21,316 nucleotides of DNA from Verrucomicrobiota bacterium (GTDB taxonomy: Bacteria > Verrucomicrobiota > Verrucomicrobiia > Chthoniobacterales > UBA10450): contig QHOR01000100.1 in NCBI GenBank assembly GCA_003219395.1, positions 6,116-27,431 of the forward strand, given 5' to 3'. Below are positions 7,176-16,409 of the stretch, piece after piece; the stretch's first letter is position 1, and each line of letters starts with the position of its first letter. The notes beneath the pieces are model-generated. The model was not told the DNA's origin. It saw only the letters and a list, made by a program, of their open reading frames with translations, and made no database searches. The translations under genes were made by a program, and so were the position numbers.

Positions 7176-8225
7176 ATGCCGGAGAGCGCAGACCAAATCT
7201 CCCAGCAACCCGAAGTTCGCAAAGAGCTTCAGAGGGCTACCGGTGAAAAGCGCCGCGAAACCGTCAAACCGGCTGGCAGAGACAAATTCTGGTTTGTTAC
7301 CCACGCGTTTGTTCTTGCCGCCTGTGCCACGGTTTACTTTCTGCTCGGTACAAAATTAATTTCGTTACCGCAGACGACTGTCGATCTTGCAGCGCGAATT
7401 ATAAGGGGCACAGCCTTGGTCGTGATAGTGCTGGCGATCGCGCGAGCCACTTCCGTCTATGCGCTGGCCCGCATTGAAGATCCTTCTACGCGTTTCACGC
7501 TCCAGCGCATCCTGCATCTGGTCATTGGTCTTGTTATCGTGGTGATTGGTCTATCGATAATTTTTGTCAACTGGTATGCCGCGGCTGCGGCACTCGGTGT
7601 TGGTTCAATTGTTGTCGGCCTTGCGGTGCAAACGCCGATGAAAAGTTTTATTGCCTGGATTTATATTCTCGTTCGGCAGCCTTTCCGCGTAGGCGATCGC
7701 ATCAAGATCGGTGACGCGACCGGCGACGTCATTGACGTCAATTACTTGGATACCACTCTCTGGGAATTCGGCGGCCAATATATCTCAGGTGATCATCCAA
7801 GTGGAAGACTAATCAAGTTTCCAAACGAAAAAGTTCTGGAGGAAATCGTTTATAACTATTCGTGGCCGCTTTTTCCCTATATCTGGAATGAAATCAAATT
7901 CCAGATCGCCTATCAGAGCGATTTGAAATTTGTAGCCGACACCATGCAGCAGATCGTTGAAAAAGAACTCGGTGAAGAGATGATGAAGCGCGTCGAAGTT
8001 TTTCGCGATCTGCTGGCTCGCACACCGGTTGATGAACTTGAAGTTCGCTCGCGCCCGCGAGTCATATTTCGTGTCGACGAAGTGGGCTGGATCAATGCGA
8101 TTGTACGTTACCTTGTGTCGCCGCGCGAAGCCGGCTCAGTCAAAACGCGCTTAATCCCCAAGCTGCTCGCTGCTCTCAATGCGGAGCCGGATAAGGTTAT
8201 GTTCCCTGCCGGAGCGAATCGTTGA
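7176..8225 (+). CDS. MscS family small-conductance mechanosensitive channel
   Basis: From ATG 7176 the protein has 349 aa. The frame is open far upstream to 6735, but that part lies antisense to the HhH-PHP gene and does not look like protein, so I reject it. After a hydrophilic N-terminus come hydrophobic segments at about 38-62, 65-92 and 105-130. The pore-lining TM3 is Ala/Gly-rich (WYAAAAALGVGSIVVGLAVQ) and leads into QTPMKSFIAWIYILVRQPFR and VGDRIKIGDATGDVIDVNYL, the hallmark MscS beta-domain entry. The C-terminal part is the cytoplasmic alpha-beta cage. It acts in the inner membrane as an emergency release valve upon hypo-osmotic shock. There is no obvious Shine-Dalgarno; a GTG at 7173 is adjacent. 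The gene converges on trpA with a 29-bp gap. Confidence 0.88.
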   Translation: MPESADQISQQPEVRKELQRATGEKRRETVKPAGRDKFWFVTHAFVLAACATVYFLLGTKLISLPQTTVDLAARIIRGTALVVIVLAIARATSVYALARIEDPSTRFTLQRILHLVIGLVIVVIGLSIIFVNWYAAAAALGVGSIVVGLAVQTPMKSFIAWIYILVRQPFRVGDRIKIGDATGDVIDVNYLDTTLWEFGGQYISGDHPSGRLIKFPNEKVLEEIVYNYSWPLFPYIWNEIKFQIAYQSDLKFVADTMQQIVEKELGEEMMKRVEVFRDLLARTPVDELEVRSRPRVIFRVDEVGWINAIVRYLVSPREAGSVKTRLIPKLLAALNAEPDKVMFPAGANR

Positions 8226-8235
8226 AATCTGATCG

Positions 8236-8250
8236 AGCGAAATGATCGCT
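8236..8250. terminator. Small hairpin between convergent MscS and trpA ends
   Basis: AGCGA (8236-8240) and TCGCT (8246-8250) form a 5-bp stem with loop AATGA, flanked by GATC on both sides. It occupies the 29-base gap between the converging stops of the MscS gene (8225) and trpA (8255). There is no T tract on either side, so this is only a weak candidate for a shared terminator. Confidence 0.25.
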
Positions 8251-8254
8251 GGGA

Positions 8255-9055
8255 TCACAACGTGCCGTTTCGAGCGACAAGTGATCGCGCAAATTCGCCC
8301 ACGCGAGCTACCAAATGGGGCGAACTGGACAGTTTTTCGATTTGACTGACGAGAGCGCTTCCGATCACCGCGCCATCCGCAAAGCGCCAGACCTGACGGA
8401 CCTGTTCGGGCGTTGAGATCCCGAATCCAACTGCGACGGGGAGATCGCTCACTGCTCGCACACGTCTTACGAGAGATTCGGCGTCAGCTGGCATCTCATT
8501 TTGTGCGCCAGTAACGCCCGCGCGCGAAACAGCATAGATAAACCCGCTAGCCTGCTGGGTGATGTGCGTTAGTCGCTCGTCCGAAGTAGTCGGCGCAACG
8601 AGAAAGATCATATCTATAGCGCGATCATGAAATGCCCTGACCCAAGGCCCTGCTTCTTCCACAGTCAGATCAGTTATGAGCACTGCGTCAATTCCAACCC
8701 GCTCGGCCTCGTCTGCCAACCGCTCTCGACCGAACTTTAAGAGGGGATTGAGATAGCTGAAGAGCACAATCGGGAGGTCAATGTGCTTCTTGACGTTTGA
8801 AATGCACTTTAGTGTGTCTCCCAGTGTCACACCTTTTCGCAGCGCACGCTCGGATGCGCGCTGAATCACCTCGCCATCGGCAACTGGATCGCTGAATGGG
8901 ACACCAAGTTCAATGATATCCGCGCCAGCGGCAGCCAGTTCGACCAGGAGAAGTTCGGTGGTTGCCAGATCGGGATCGCCTGCGGTGATAAACGGTATGA
9001 ATCCACCGCGTCCGGAACCCTTCGGCTCGATGAGGGTGTCGCGCATCCGGCTCAT
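8255..9055 (-). CDS. trpA: Tryptophan synthase alpha subunit
   Basis: The protein has 266 aa, normal for TrpA. It cleaves indole-3-glycerol phosphate to indole and glyceraldehyde 3-phosphate and channels indole to TrpB. The catalytic Glu49 (in [13 protein letters not shown]) and Asp60 (in PVADG) fall at the same residue numbers as in the E. coli enzyme. Other TIM-barrel marks are [11 protein letters not shown] (19-29), the loop VSRAGVTGA, and the phosphate-binding VGFGIS. Its ATG overlaps the trpB stop by 4 bases, so translation is probably coupled. It is the last gene of the operon, followed only by a weak hairpin and the convergent MscS gene. Confidence 0.97.
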   Translation of the reverse strand: MSRMRDTLIEPKGSGRGGFIPFITAGDPDLATTELLLVELAAAGADIIELGVPFSDPVADGEVIQRASERALRKGVTLGDTLKCISNVKKHIDLPIVLFSYLNPLLKFGRERLADEAERVGIDAVLITDLTVEEAGPWVRAFHDRAIDMIFLVAPTTSDERLTHITQQASGFIYAVSRAGVTGAQNEMPADAESLVRRVRAVSDLPVAVGFGISTPEQVRQVWRFADGAVIGSALVSQIEKLSSSPHLVARVGEFARSLVARNGTL

Positions 9056-10275
9056 TTCGACTGCAAATCCGCAATGAGTTGGACATCTTTGTCGCCGCGA
9101 CCGGACAAGTTAACAATGATAGAGTCGTGTTGTGACAACTCACGTGCCACGCGAATGGCAGGCAGGATAGCATGTGAGGTCTCCAGCGCTGGGATGATTC
9201 CCTCCAATTTTGCGCAAAGTTGAAATCCTTCGAGCGCCTCGGCATCGCTCGCTCGGGCGTACTCGGCTCGTTCGCTATCATGAAGGAAGGCATGTTCCGG
9301 ACCGACCGCTGAGTAATCGAGGCCAGCGGAGATCGAATGAGACGTCGCAATCTGACCGTTGGCGTCCTGCAGCACATAGGACATGGTTCCCTGCAGAACC
9401 CCAACCTGTCCGCCGCCGCTACCTGTTTCGGTGTGAAATCTCGCAGCGTGTTGGCCTAACGAATCGCCACGCCCGGCGGCTTCTACGCCGATTAGCCGGA
9501 CCCCTTCATCTGCAATGAAAGGATGAAACAAACCGATCGCATTGGAGCCGCCACCGACACATGCAATCAGAGCACGCGGTAATTTTCCGGTGGCGGACAG
9601 AATCTCTTCACGCGCTTCGCGTCCAATCACACTTTGAAACTCGCGCACCATGAGTGGATACGGATGCGGACCGAGTGCGCTGCCGAGCAGATAGTAGGTG
9701 TCATACACGTTCGTCACCCAGTCGCGCAGCGCCTCGTTGATTGCATCCTTCAAGATGCGCGTTCCGGAATTAACAGTGATGACTTCGGCGCCGAGCAATC
9801 GCATTCGGAACACGTTGAGTGCCTGCCGCCGCACATCTTCTGCACCCATATAGATGATACAACGCAATCCGAACAAAGCGCAAACCGTCGCGGTTGCGAC
9901 GCCGTGTTGGCCTGCACCCGTCTCGGCGATGACGCGACGCTTGCCCATTCGACGCGCAAGCAATGCCTGTCCCACAGCGTTGTTGATTTTGTGCGCGCCG
10001 GTGTGCAAAAGGTCTTCACGCTTTAAATGGATTTGCGCTCCTCCGGCATCAGCTGTGAGCCGCCGCGCATGAAAAAGCGGCGTTGGGCGGCCACAGTAAT
10101 CGCGCAGCAGTTGATTGAGTTCGCCCCAGAAATTCGGGTCTTCTCGTGCGCGCAAGAACTCGTTAGTCAGTTCGTCGAGAGGCGCAACCAGGGTTTCGGG
10201 GACATAACGTCCGCCAAATTGTGACCAATGCCCGGTCTCGTCTGGCTCGCTTTTTGTAATCGGCGGTTTTTGCAT
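9052..10275 (-). CDS. trpB: Tryptophan synthase beta subunit
   Basis: The protein has 407 aa, a standard TrpB1-type length. This PLP enzyme condenses indole with serine to form tryptophan. The Schiff-base Lys96 sits in [10 protein letters not shown], the catalytic Glu118 in AETGAGQHG, and the PLP phosphate is held by the GGGSNAIG loop (241-248). The N-terminus has the usual GRYVPETL segment that contacts the alpha subunit. The gene starts 4 bases after the trpF stop and overlaps trpA by 4 bases. All expected active-site residues are present. Confidence 0.97.
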   Translation of the reverse strand: MQKPPITKSEPDETGHWSQFGGRYVPETLVAPLDELTNEFLRAREDPNFWGELNQLLRDYCGRPTPLFHARRLTADAGGAQIHLKREDLLHTGAHKINNAVGQALLARRMGKRRVIAETGAGQHGVATATVCALFGLRCIIYMGAEDVRRQALNVFRMRLLGAEVITVNSGTRILKDAINEALRDWVTNVYDTYYLLGSALGPHPYPLMVREFQSVIGREAREEILSATGKLPRALIACVGGGSNAIGLFHPFIADEGVRLIGVEAAGRGDSLGQHAARFHTETGSGGGQVGVLQGTMSYVLQDANGQIATSHSISAGLDYSAVGPEHAFLHDSERAEYARASDAEALEGFQLCAKLEGIIPALETSHAILPAIRVARELSQHDSIIVNLSGRGDKDVQLIADLQSK

Positions 10276-10279
10276 CGAG

Positions 10280-10918
10280 TTACGAGGCGGCGAAAACGTT
10301 TACCGAAGACGTCGCAGTCCGCACCGCCGTGATAAAATCTTGCAGAGCCTTGTGACTTTTGACTCCAGGCGCGCTCTCAACGCCGCTGCACACATCAACC
10401 GCGTGAGGTAGAACGGTTGCGATGGCCTGGCCGACATTTTGTTTGGCTAAGCCGCCGGATAGAATGAGGAATCGCGGTGCCGCTGCCCAATCACACGTCA
10501 GGCCGGTGCCGCCACGGAGGTTCGGATGATGCGCGTCAACCAGCACATCGCAATGGGCAAATAACGACACCTCTTCAGGTCGGAACTGAGGATCCGTGGC
10601 GAAGGCTCGGATCACATGAAATTCACGGGCTAATTCGCTGCATGTGCCGGGTGAAGTGTGTCCGTGCAACTGCACGCATCGAACTCCCGATACATTCGCG
10701 ATGTTCCGAATTTCTTCCGCACTGCCGTCCACGAAAACTCCGACCGGACAAACTCCATGCGGGATCGCATCGATAATTTGCCGGGCCAGCCTGGGTTCAA
10801 CATAACGTGAACTTTCGGGGTAAAAGTTGAACCCGATCATACTGGCTCCAAGATCAGCACATGCTCTGGCGTCTCGAATATTCGTGACGCCACAAATCTT
10901 GATCTGCACGGCGGTCAT
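10280..10918 (-). CDS. trpF: Phosphoribosylanthranilate isomerase
   Basis: The protein has 212 aa, a single TIM barrel that converts N-(5'-phosphoribosyl)anthranilate to CdRP by an Amadori rearrangement. The general base Cys9 lies in KICGVT (7-12) and the general acid Asp128 in VLVDAHH. The phosphate-binding ends LILSGGL and DVCSGVE are intact. It is a free-standing enzyme, not fused to trpC as in E. coli. The ATG at 10918 overlaps the trpC stop (ATGA), and trpB begins 4 bases later. Confidence 0.96.
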   Translation of the reverse strand: MTAVQIKICGVTNIRDARACADLGASMIGFNFYPESSRYVEPRLARQIIDAIPHGVCPVGVFVDGSAEEIRNIANVSGVRCVQLHGHTSPGTCSELAREFHVIRAFATDPQFRPEEVSLFAHCDVLVDAHHPNLRGGTGLTCDWAAAPRFLILSGGLAKQNVGQAIATVLPHAVDVCSGVESAPGVKSHKALQDFITAVRTATSSVNVFAAS

Positions 10919-11757
10919 TGTTGTTGAGCTCTAATTAAACCCTCTGTAAATTGCCGAGCTTCGGCGGCGCCGATTAAATTGCGAAGAGCGGTTTCCGGAT
11001 CAGGCGCCCGCATCAATGCCTCACCTATCAGAAAACCGCGAAATCCGATTTTACGAAGACGGCGCAGGGAGTCTGCACTTTGTAATCCACTTTCGCTGAC
11101 CAAAATTCTATCTGGCCGGACTTCCGAGATTAGGCGCTCGCTTGTATTAAGTGAAACCTGAAACGTCCTGAGATCGCGGTTATTTACTCCTATAATTGTT
11201 GCCCCTGAATTCTGGGCGCGGCGCAGTTCCTCTGACGAATGCACTTCAACCACCGCGTCGAGTCCCAGTTCGTCTTCGGCCAGCACGCGCAGTTCGCCTA
11301 ACGAGATGTCGTCTAGCGCGCCGACGATCAACAATACGGCGTCGGCTCCAGCAATGGCGGCTTCGAAAATTTGGATCGAATCGATAATGAAATCTTTGCG
11401 CAAAAGCGGCAGGTGGGTAGTGGATCGCGCTGCGCGAAGATCGAGAATCGAACCACCGAAATATTGTTCGTCGGTCAGAATGGAGATCGCGCAAGCGCCA
11501 CCGCGTTGGTAGGAATGAACAATTTCACTGACCGTCAAATCGTCGCGAATCATTCCAGCGGAAGGCGATCTGCGCTTGAACTCGGCGATAATGTTTGGTC
11601 GCTGTGAGTCGACCTCCAGCGCTCGCAGCAACCGGTGCGGGCTGGCGGTCTTTCGGATCTCCAAGGCGCGCGCGCCAAAGTCGGATGACGAAGGATCCGC
11701 TCGAAGCTGCGCGACGGCGTTCCGTTTTCGATCGAGGATTTGGGAGAAAATTTTCAT
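10915..11757 (-). CDS. trpC: Indole-3-glycerol phosphate synthase
   Basis: From ATG 11757 the protein has 280 aa. A TTG at 11766, which overlaps the stop of trpE-trpD and sits 5 bases after GGGAG, would add three residues, and the choice is open. The enzyme closes the indole ring of CdRP with loss of CO2 and water. Typical marks are the start MKIFSQILDRKR, the catalytic strand NIIAEFKRRSPSAG, LLRKDFIID, GVNNRDLRTF and LVSESGL. The gene lies between the trpE-trpD fusion and trpF with overlaps or near-overlaps on both sides, so coupled translation is likely. Confidence 0.96.
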   Translation of the reverse strand: MKIFSQILDRKRNAVAQLRADPSSSDFGARALEIRKTASPHRLLRALEVDSQRPNIIAEFKRRSPSAGMIRDDLTVSEIVHSYQRGGACAISILTDEQYFGGSILDLRAARSTTHLPLLRKDFIIDSIQIFEAAIAGADAVLLIVGALDDISLGELRVLAEDELGLDAVVEVHSSEELRRAQNSGATIIGVNNRDLRTFQVSLNTSERLISEVRPDRILVSESGLQSADSLRRLRKIGFRGFLIGEALMRAPDPETALRNLIGAAEARQFTEGLIRAQQQ

Positions 11758-11762
11758 GACGT

Positions 11763-14360
11763 TCAATTCGTCTCCCGGACTAACGAATCCAGCTTCGATG
11801 CTGCACGTCCGCTGTCGATGCTTTCACGAGCAAACCTCGCTGCCGATCGGAGATCCGGGGCAACGCCTGCGAGATGGAGCGCCGCGGCGGCGTTTGCAAT
11901 GACCAAATTCCGCGCCGGAGCGATTGTTTTCGTCTGCTCCCCGAGCAAAATTGCGCGGATAAGCCGGGCGTTTTCGTCCGGGCTCTTCCGACGAAATCCA
12001 TCGAAGTGTTGCCGTTCCAATCCAAAGTCGTCAGGCGATAATGTAAATGTTTCCAGATCCCCGGTGGACGAACAGGCGGCAACGAACGTTTCGTCCGCAA
12101 TCGTTATTTCATCCAGGCCATCAGCGCCATGTACCACCCATGCTTTGCGCACGCCAAGACAAGCAAGGGCCGCCGCGACCCGCTCAAGTAGCGAGCGATG
12201 CCAGACGCCCACGATCTGAAACGGCGCCCGCGCTGGATTGGTAAGAGGGCCAAGCAAGTTGAATGTAGTTTGCAGCCCGAGCTCACGACGCACATGCGCG
12301 ACGCGGGCCGTCGCAGCATGAAAAAGCGGCGCGAACATGAAACAAATTTCATGCTGGTTGAGGCAACGCTCTACGATCTCCGGTGGAGCGGCTGTGTTGA
12401 CGCCTAGCGCCTGGAGAACGTCGGCGCTACCACAACGCGATGTTGCCGCTCGCGAGCCATGTTTCGCTACGGGCAAACCGGCACCCGCAATGACGAAAGC
12501 CGCCGCTGTTGAAACATTAAATGGTTTTGCAGTGCTCGAGCCAGTCCCCGCTGTATCGATGAAACGCGCGTGACGCGATCGCAACGGCAGCGCACGATTT
12601 CGCATTGCTTCGGCAATTCCTGCGAGCTCATCCAAGGTCTCGCCTTTTACTGCCAGACTAGTAAGCGCGGCTGCTATTTGAGCGTCTGTAGCCATTGGAT
12701 TCAGCAGACCGTCTAGAAACTTTCCAGCCTCCACACGGCTGAGATTCTCACCACGCATCAAGCGCAGTGTTAGCTCACGCAGTTCGAAATCGCCGGCTTC
12801 GGTCGGCTTGCATCCGTCTTTGCCTCTTCGTAGTGGAGTAATCCTTGTCGCCATCGACATCGCTTTTGCCATTGCATGCGCTTTATTAAGAGTTTCCTCG
12901 TATTCCGAACGTGGATTGGAGTCAGCGACAATTCCGGCGCCAGCTTGAAAATACGCCTTTCCTTTTTTCAAGATCGCGCAGCGCAACGCGATGCATGAGT
13001 CGACATTGCCTTCAAAGCCCAGATAGCCGATCACGCCGGCATAGCAGCCGCGCCTGGTTCTTTCCAGTTCGCTGATGATTTGCATGGCACGAATTTTCGG
13101 CGCCCCGGACACGGTGCCTGCGGGAAACGTTGCTTTGAGCAAATCGAAGCCGGTGCAGCCGGTACGCAGGCGACCAGTGACATTTGAAACAAGGTGCATC
13201 ACGTGGCTATAACGCTCGATGCCCATCAATTCAGTCACGCGCACGGTACCGAACTCTGAAACCCGGCCGACATCGTTGCGCGCGAGATCGACGAGCATGG
13301 TGTGTTCGGCCCGTTCCTTGGGATCGGCAAGGAGTTCGGCCGCGTTTTTCTCGTCCTGCGCAGATGTGGCGCCGCGCGGTCGCGTGCCAGCGAGAGGACG
13401 GATTTCCACTGCGTCTCCAATCAGCCGGACATGCATCTCCGGCGAGCTCCCAACGAGCGCAAAATCCGGCCCGAACCTGAGACAAAACATGTAGGGCGAC
13501 GGATTGATGAAGCGAAGGCATCGATAAAAATCGAGCGGATCGCCAGTAAAATCGGATTCGAACCGCTGCGACAAGACGACCTGGAAGATGTCACCTGCGC
13601 GAATGTATTCCTTCGCTCGTTCTACCGCCCGTACGAACTCTTCCGGATGAAAATTGCTGCGAACCGGCTCTGTTTCGCAATCTGCCGGTGGAACAAGTGG
13701 AAGATCGCCGGGTTTCGCAAGGTCATGAATGATAGCGTCGATCGATTCAACCGCTCGCGCATAGACTTTTTCAACTGGGCCATCTTCAAGGAACGCGTTT
13801 GCGACGATCTTTAGTATGCGCAGCCGATGATCGAAGATGAGAAGACTGCCTGTAATCATGAAGATCATCTCGGGCAATCGCGGTTCAGCGCGCTCTGCTA
13901 GGGTAACTTTGGGTTCGAAGGAATGGATCGCCTCATAGCCGACGAAACCGACAGCACCGCCGCTGAATCGCGGCAGTTGCGGATGCGACACAAATTGATA
14001 ACGCGCCATCAATTTGCGGAGCTCATCCAACGGATCGCCTGTTAATTCAGCCCGCCGTTCGATTCCCAGTTCGGCGATCTGTAGCTCATGTCCATTGCTC
14101 TTCATCACGATCCGGGGCTCGATCCCGACGAAAGAGAAGCGTCCTGACTCGTCATTTTTCTCAGTCGATTCGAATAGGAAACTGTAACCGCTTTTGTCCA
14201 GCTTCTTGAACGCCGAAACAGGCGTTTCGTTATCGGCGATAAACTCTGCGAAAATCGGGATGACATTGCCGTGTTTCGCCAGCTCTGTGAATTCGTCCAG
14301 AGTCGGAGTCAGTTGAGTTGTCATCTGCTGTGCCGTGTATAACGCCTCTTTAGGTTGCAT
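11763..14360 (-). CDS. trpE-trpD: Fused anthranilate synthase component I - anthranilate phosphoribosyltransferase
   Basis: One uninterrupted frame of 865 aa. Residues about 15-505 are TrpE: the feedback-site-like segment SGYSFLFES (57-65), the chorismate-binding core GDIFQVVLSQRF (256-267), RPLAGTRPRG (321-330), KERAEHTMLVDLARND (348-363) and GTVSGAPKIRAM (415-426). After a short linker (about 505-525), residues 526-865 are a full TrpD: DTAGTGSST (602-610), VAKHGSR (631-637), NLLGPLTNPA (701-710) and DGLDE (747-751). The protein would turn chorismate into anthranilate (with TrpG ammonia) and then attach phosphoribose from PRPP. The PRPP loop reads GTGSST where the commonest form is GTGGDG. 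The start is ATG 14360, or ATG 14324 without the first 12 residues; neither has a strong Shine-Dalgarno. It begins 30 bases after trpG and overlaps or abuts trpC. I see no sign of a missed stop between the domains. Confidence 0.95.
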   Translation of the reverse strand: MQPKEALYTAQQMTTQLTPTLDEFTELAKHGNVIPIFAEFIADNETPVSAFKKLDKSGYSFLFESTEKNDESGRFSFVGIEPRIVMKSNGHELQIAELGIERRAELTGDPLDELRKLMARYQFVSHPQLPRFSGGAVGFVGYEAIHSFEPKVTLAERAEPRLPEMIFMITGSLLIFDHRLRILKIVANAFLEDGPVEKVYARAVESIDAIIHDLAKPGDLPLVPPADCETEPVRSNFHPEEFVRAVERAKEYIRAGDIFQVVLSQRFESDFTGDPLDFYRCLRFINPSPYMFCLRFGPDFALVGSSPEMHVRLIGDAVEIRPLAGTRPRGATSAQDEKNAAELLADPKERAEHTMLVDLARNDVGRVSEFGTVRVTELMGIERYSHVMHLVSNVTGRLRTGCTGFDLLKATFPAGTVSGAPKIRAMQIISELERTRRGCYAGVIGYLGFEGNVDSCIALRCAILKKGKAYFQAGAGIVADSNPRSEYEETLNKAHAMAKAMSMATRITPLRRGKDGCKPTEAGDFELRELTLRLMRGENLSRVEAGKFLDGLLNPMATDAQIAAALTSLAVKGETLDELAGIAEAMRNRALPLRSRHARFIDTAGTGSSTAKPFNVSTAAAFVIAGAGLPVAKHGSRAATSRCGSADVLQALGVNTAAPPEIVERCLNQHEICFMFAPLFHAATARVAHVRRELGLQTTFNLLGPLTNPARAPFQIVGVWHRSLLERVAAALACLGVRKAWVVHGADGLDEITIADETFVAACSSTGDLETFTLSPDDFGLERQHFDGFRRKSPDENARLIRAILLGEQTKTIAPARNLVIANAAAALHLAGVAPDLRSAARFARESIDSGRAASKLDSLVRETN

Positions 14361-14390
14361 TCGCAGAGACTGCAGATTTAACCTGAGCTC

Positions 14391-14998
<608 letters not shown>

Positions 14999-15009
14999 GC
15001 TGGAATTCG

Positions 15010-16053
15010 TTAGGCCGCCTGGGATTGCGCTGGAGTGTCAGTAATCAATGGAGTGGTAAGGTCGCGGATGGCGAGCACTTGCCTGATGAGCTGAGCGTAC
15101 TCGGTGGGCGTCAGAGCTTGCGCGGCGTCGGAAAGAGCGAGCTCTGGATGATTGTGGACTTCCAACATGAGTCCGTCCGCTCCAACTGCGACTCCTGCCC
15201 GCGCGAGTGGGGTAACCATGTACGCGCTCCCTGTGCCGTGTGATGGATCGACAATTACCGGCAAATGAGAAATTCGCCGGATCGCCGGCACCGAAGCAAG
15301 GTCGAGGGTGTTACGCGTATGTTGCGCGAACGTACGAACACCGCGTTCGCAAAGAATGACGTTATAATTCCCCTCAGCCATGACGTATTCGGCAGCGAGC
15401 AACCATTCCTCGAGCGTTGCGGCCATTCCCCGTTTCAACAGAACCGGTAACTTCGAGCGACCAGCTTTCCTAAGGAGCGAAAAGTTCTGCATGTTGCGCG
15501 CGCCAATTTGAATGACGTCGCCATACTGTTCGATTAAGTCGATATGAGATGCTTCGAGCGCTTCGGTGACGATCTTTAGTCCAAACGCCTGGCGAATCTC
15601 GGATATGATTTTCCAGCCCTTCTCTCCAAGACCTTGAAATGCGTAGGGAGAAGTTCGAGGCTTCCACACGCTCCCTCGAAAGAAGCGCGCGCCGCTTTGC
15701 TTCACCGCTTTCGCCACTGCGAATGCCTGATCGTGACTTTCGATCGCGCACGGTCCAGCGATAATGGCGAGTTCACTTCCTCCGATTGTGGCGTCCCCAA
15801 CTCGCACCACCGTCTTTTCCGGACGCAGATCAAGTGTGATTAACTTGTACGGCTTGGTGACCCGGATGACTTCCGCGACACCCGCCAGGTTTTCAAAACG
15901 CCTGCCATCAACAGGACCTGTGTTACCTGTGATGCCAATCGCTGTTCGCGTCGCGCCGGGCATCGGATGGGGACGCAGCCCGATGTTCTGGATTACACTT
16001 ATGACTGCATCAATTTCCTGCCCGGCAGCGCCAGGTTTCATTACGATCAACAT
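15010..16053 (-). CDS. aroF: 3-deoxy-7-phosphoheptulonate (DAHP) synthase, Thermotoga-type with N-terminal regulatory domain
   Basis: The protein has 347 aa. It condenses phosphoenolpyruvate and erythrose 4-phosphate, the first step to chorismate. Residues about 1-70 form the ferredoxin-like (ACT-like) regulatory domain seen in Thermotoga-type enzymes (MLIVMKPGA start; [10 protein letters not shown]). The catalytic barrel follows: [10 protein letters not shown] (97-106), [35 protein letters not shown] and [10 protein letters not shown]. The metal-binding Cys (GPCAIES), His and Asp motifs are all visible. It is the first structural gene of the operon, 13 bases before trpG, so aromatic supply and tryptophan synthesis would be co-regulated. 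ATG 16053 has no Shine-Dalgarno. The symbol is given by activity; paralogue naming (aroF/aroG/aroH) is arbitrary here. Confidence 0.93.
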   Translation of the reverse strand: MLIVMKPGAAGQEIDAVISVIQNIGLRPHPMPGATRTAIGITGNTGPVDGRRFENLAGVAEVIRVTKPYKLITLDLRPEKTVVRVGDATIGGSELAIIAGPCAIESHDQAFAVAKAVKQSGARFFRGSVWKPRTSPYAFQGLGEKGWKIISEIRQAFGLKIVTEALEASHIDLIEQYGDVIQIGARNMQNFSLLRKAGRSKLPVLLKRGMAATLEEWLLAAEYVMAEGNYNVILCERGVRTFAQHTRNTLDLASVPAIRRISHLPVIVDPSHGTGSAYMVTPLARAGVAVGADGLMLEVHNHPELALSDAAQALTPTEYAQLIRQVLAIRDLTTPLITDTPAQSQAA

Positions 16054-16099
16054 ATGGTTAAAGAGGGTTGAGTTATTTTCATTGGTGCAAACGCCAGAT

Positions 16100-16116
16100 C
16101 TCTCCTGAAGGGAGAG
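16100..16116 (-). other. Second hairpin in the aroF-trp leader
   Basis: On the minus strand CTCTCC (16116-16111) and GGAGAG (16105-16100) pair perfectly around a CTTCA loop. It lies between the T-tract hairpin (16121-16151) and the aroF start codon, and no T run follows it. Pyrimidine-rich CTCC repeats precede it, so the stem can slip. It may be part of a leader structure, or a stray copy of the CTCTCC-type palindromes common in many genomes. Confidence 0.4.
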
Positions 16117-16120
16117 GGAG

Positions 16121-16151
16121 AAAATCAGCGTCCCGTTGGAAAACGGTCGCT
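16121..16151 (-). terminator. Candidate attenuator hairpin with T tract upstream of aroF
   Basis: Directly after the leader-ORF stop, the minus strand holds AGCG (16151-16148) pairing with CGCT (16130-16127), and CCGTT (16146-16142) pairing with AACGG (16137-16133), with loop TTCC and a 1x2 internal loop. GA and TTTT (16124-16121) follow, as in a modest intrinsic terminator. A competing fold exists: CGTTGG (16179-16174) with CCAACG (16139-16134), plus CGCT (16173-16170) with AGCG. That fold would undo the hairpin and enclose the two Trp codons. This is consistent with transcription attenuation of the aroF-trp operon but not proof of it. Confidence 0.45.
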
Positions 16152-16153
16152 TT

Positions 16154-16231
16154 CTATCGCCACCAGACGAGCGCCAACGCGAAGGCGAGCGGCCTTCGAA
16201 GCTGTGTCGAATACAGAATGTCGACGCTCAT
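16154..16231 (-). CDS. Candidate trp leader peptide (25 aa, ends Trp-Trp-Arg)
   Basis: From ATG 16231 a 25-codon ORF runs to TAG at 16154 and ends in ALALVWWR. The two adjacent Trp codons (TGG at 16165-16163 and 16162-16160) are the third- and second-last sense codons. Tandem Trp codons close to the stop, just upstream of a trp operon, are the signature of attenuation leaders such as E. coli trpL (which ends GWWRTS). The hairpin with a T tract starts 3 bases after the stop. Weak points: the predicted transcript start (near 16234) leaves almost no 5' leader, so initiation would be leaderless. No Shine-Dalgarno is seen, and a shorter TTG start (16177) would give only seven residues. The peptide itself needs no function. 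Confidence 0.42.
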   Translation of the reverse strand: MSVDILYSTQLRRPLAFALALVWWR

Positions 16232-16240
16232 TTCGGAAGG

Positions 16241-16269
16241 ATTATAATGGCGAACCTGTCGCATGTCGA
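16241..16269 (-). promoter_or_regulatory. Near-consensus sigma-70 promoter of the aroF-trp operon
   Basis: On the minus strand TCGACA (16269-16264, five of six to TTGACA) is followed by exactly 17 bases and a perfect TATAAT (16246-16241). The predicted transcript start is near 16234, about 180 bases before the aroF ATG. It is placed properly to drive aroF-trpG-trpED-C-F-B-A and lies in a gap with no convincing longer gene. I saw no obvious operator palindrome over it. Confidence 0.55.
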
Positions 16270-16409
16270 CATTAAATTTCACGCCGTATTCGTAAGTCTT
16301 GCCGTCTTCTTTACCGCGGGTGATCTCGCGGCAGCGACGTCGAAGCAAGCATTAGGACGAGATCGCGATGCTAACCGTGTTGCTGCTGGGCCTGGGTTGC
16401 CAACCAGTT

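Noticed and set aside
11196..11902. Several + strand ORFs across trpC and the trpD domain
   Set aside because: Shadows of strongly supported minus-strand trp genes, with Arg/Ala/Ser-rich sequence typical of antisense frames.
16232..16348. Longer minus-strand frame upstream of the leader ORF (64 aa in total)
   Set aside because: It begins with a non-ATG codon, overlaps the near-consensus promoter and looks non-protein-like; only the part from 16231 is kept as a candidate leader peptide.
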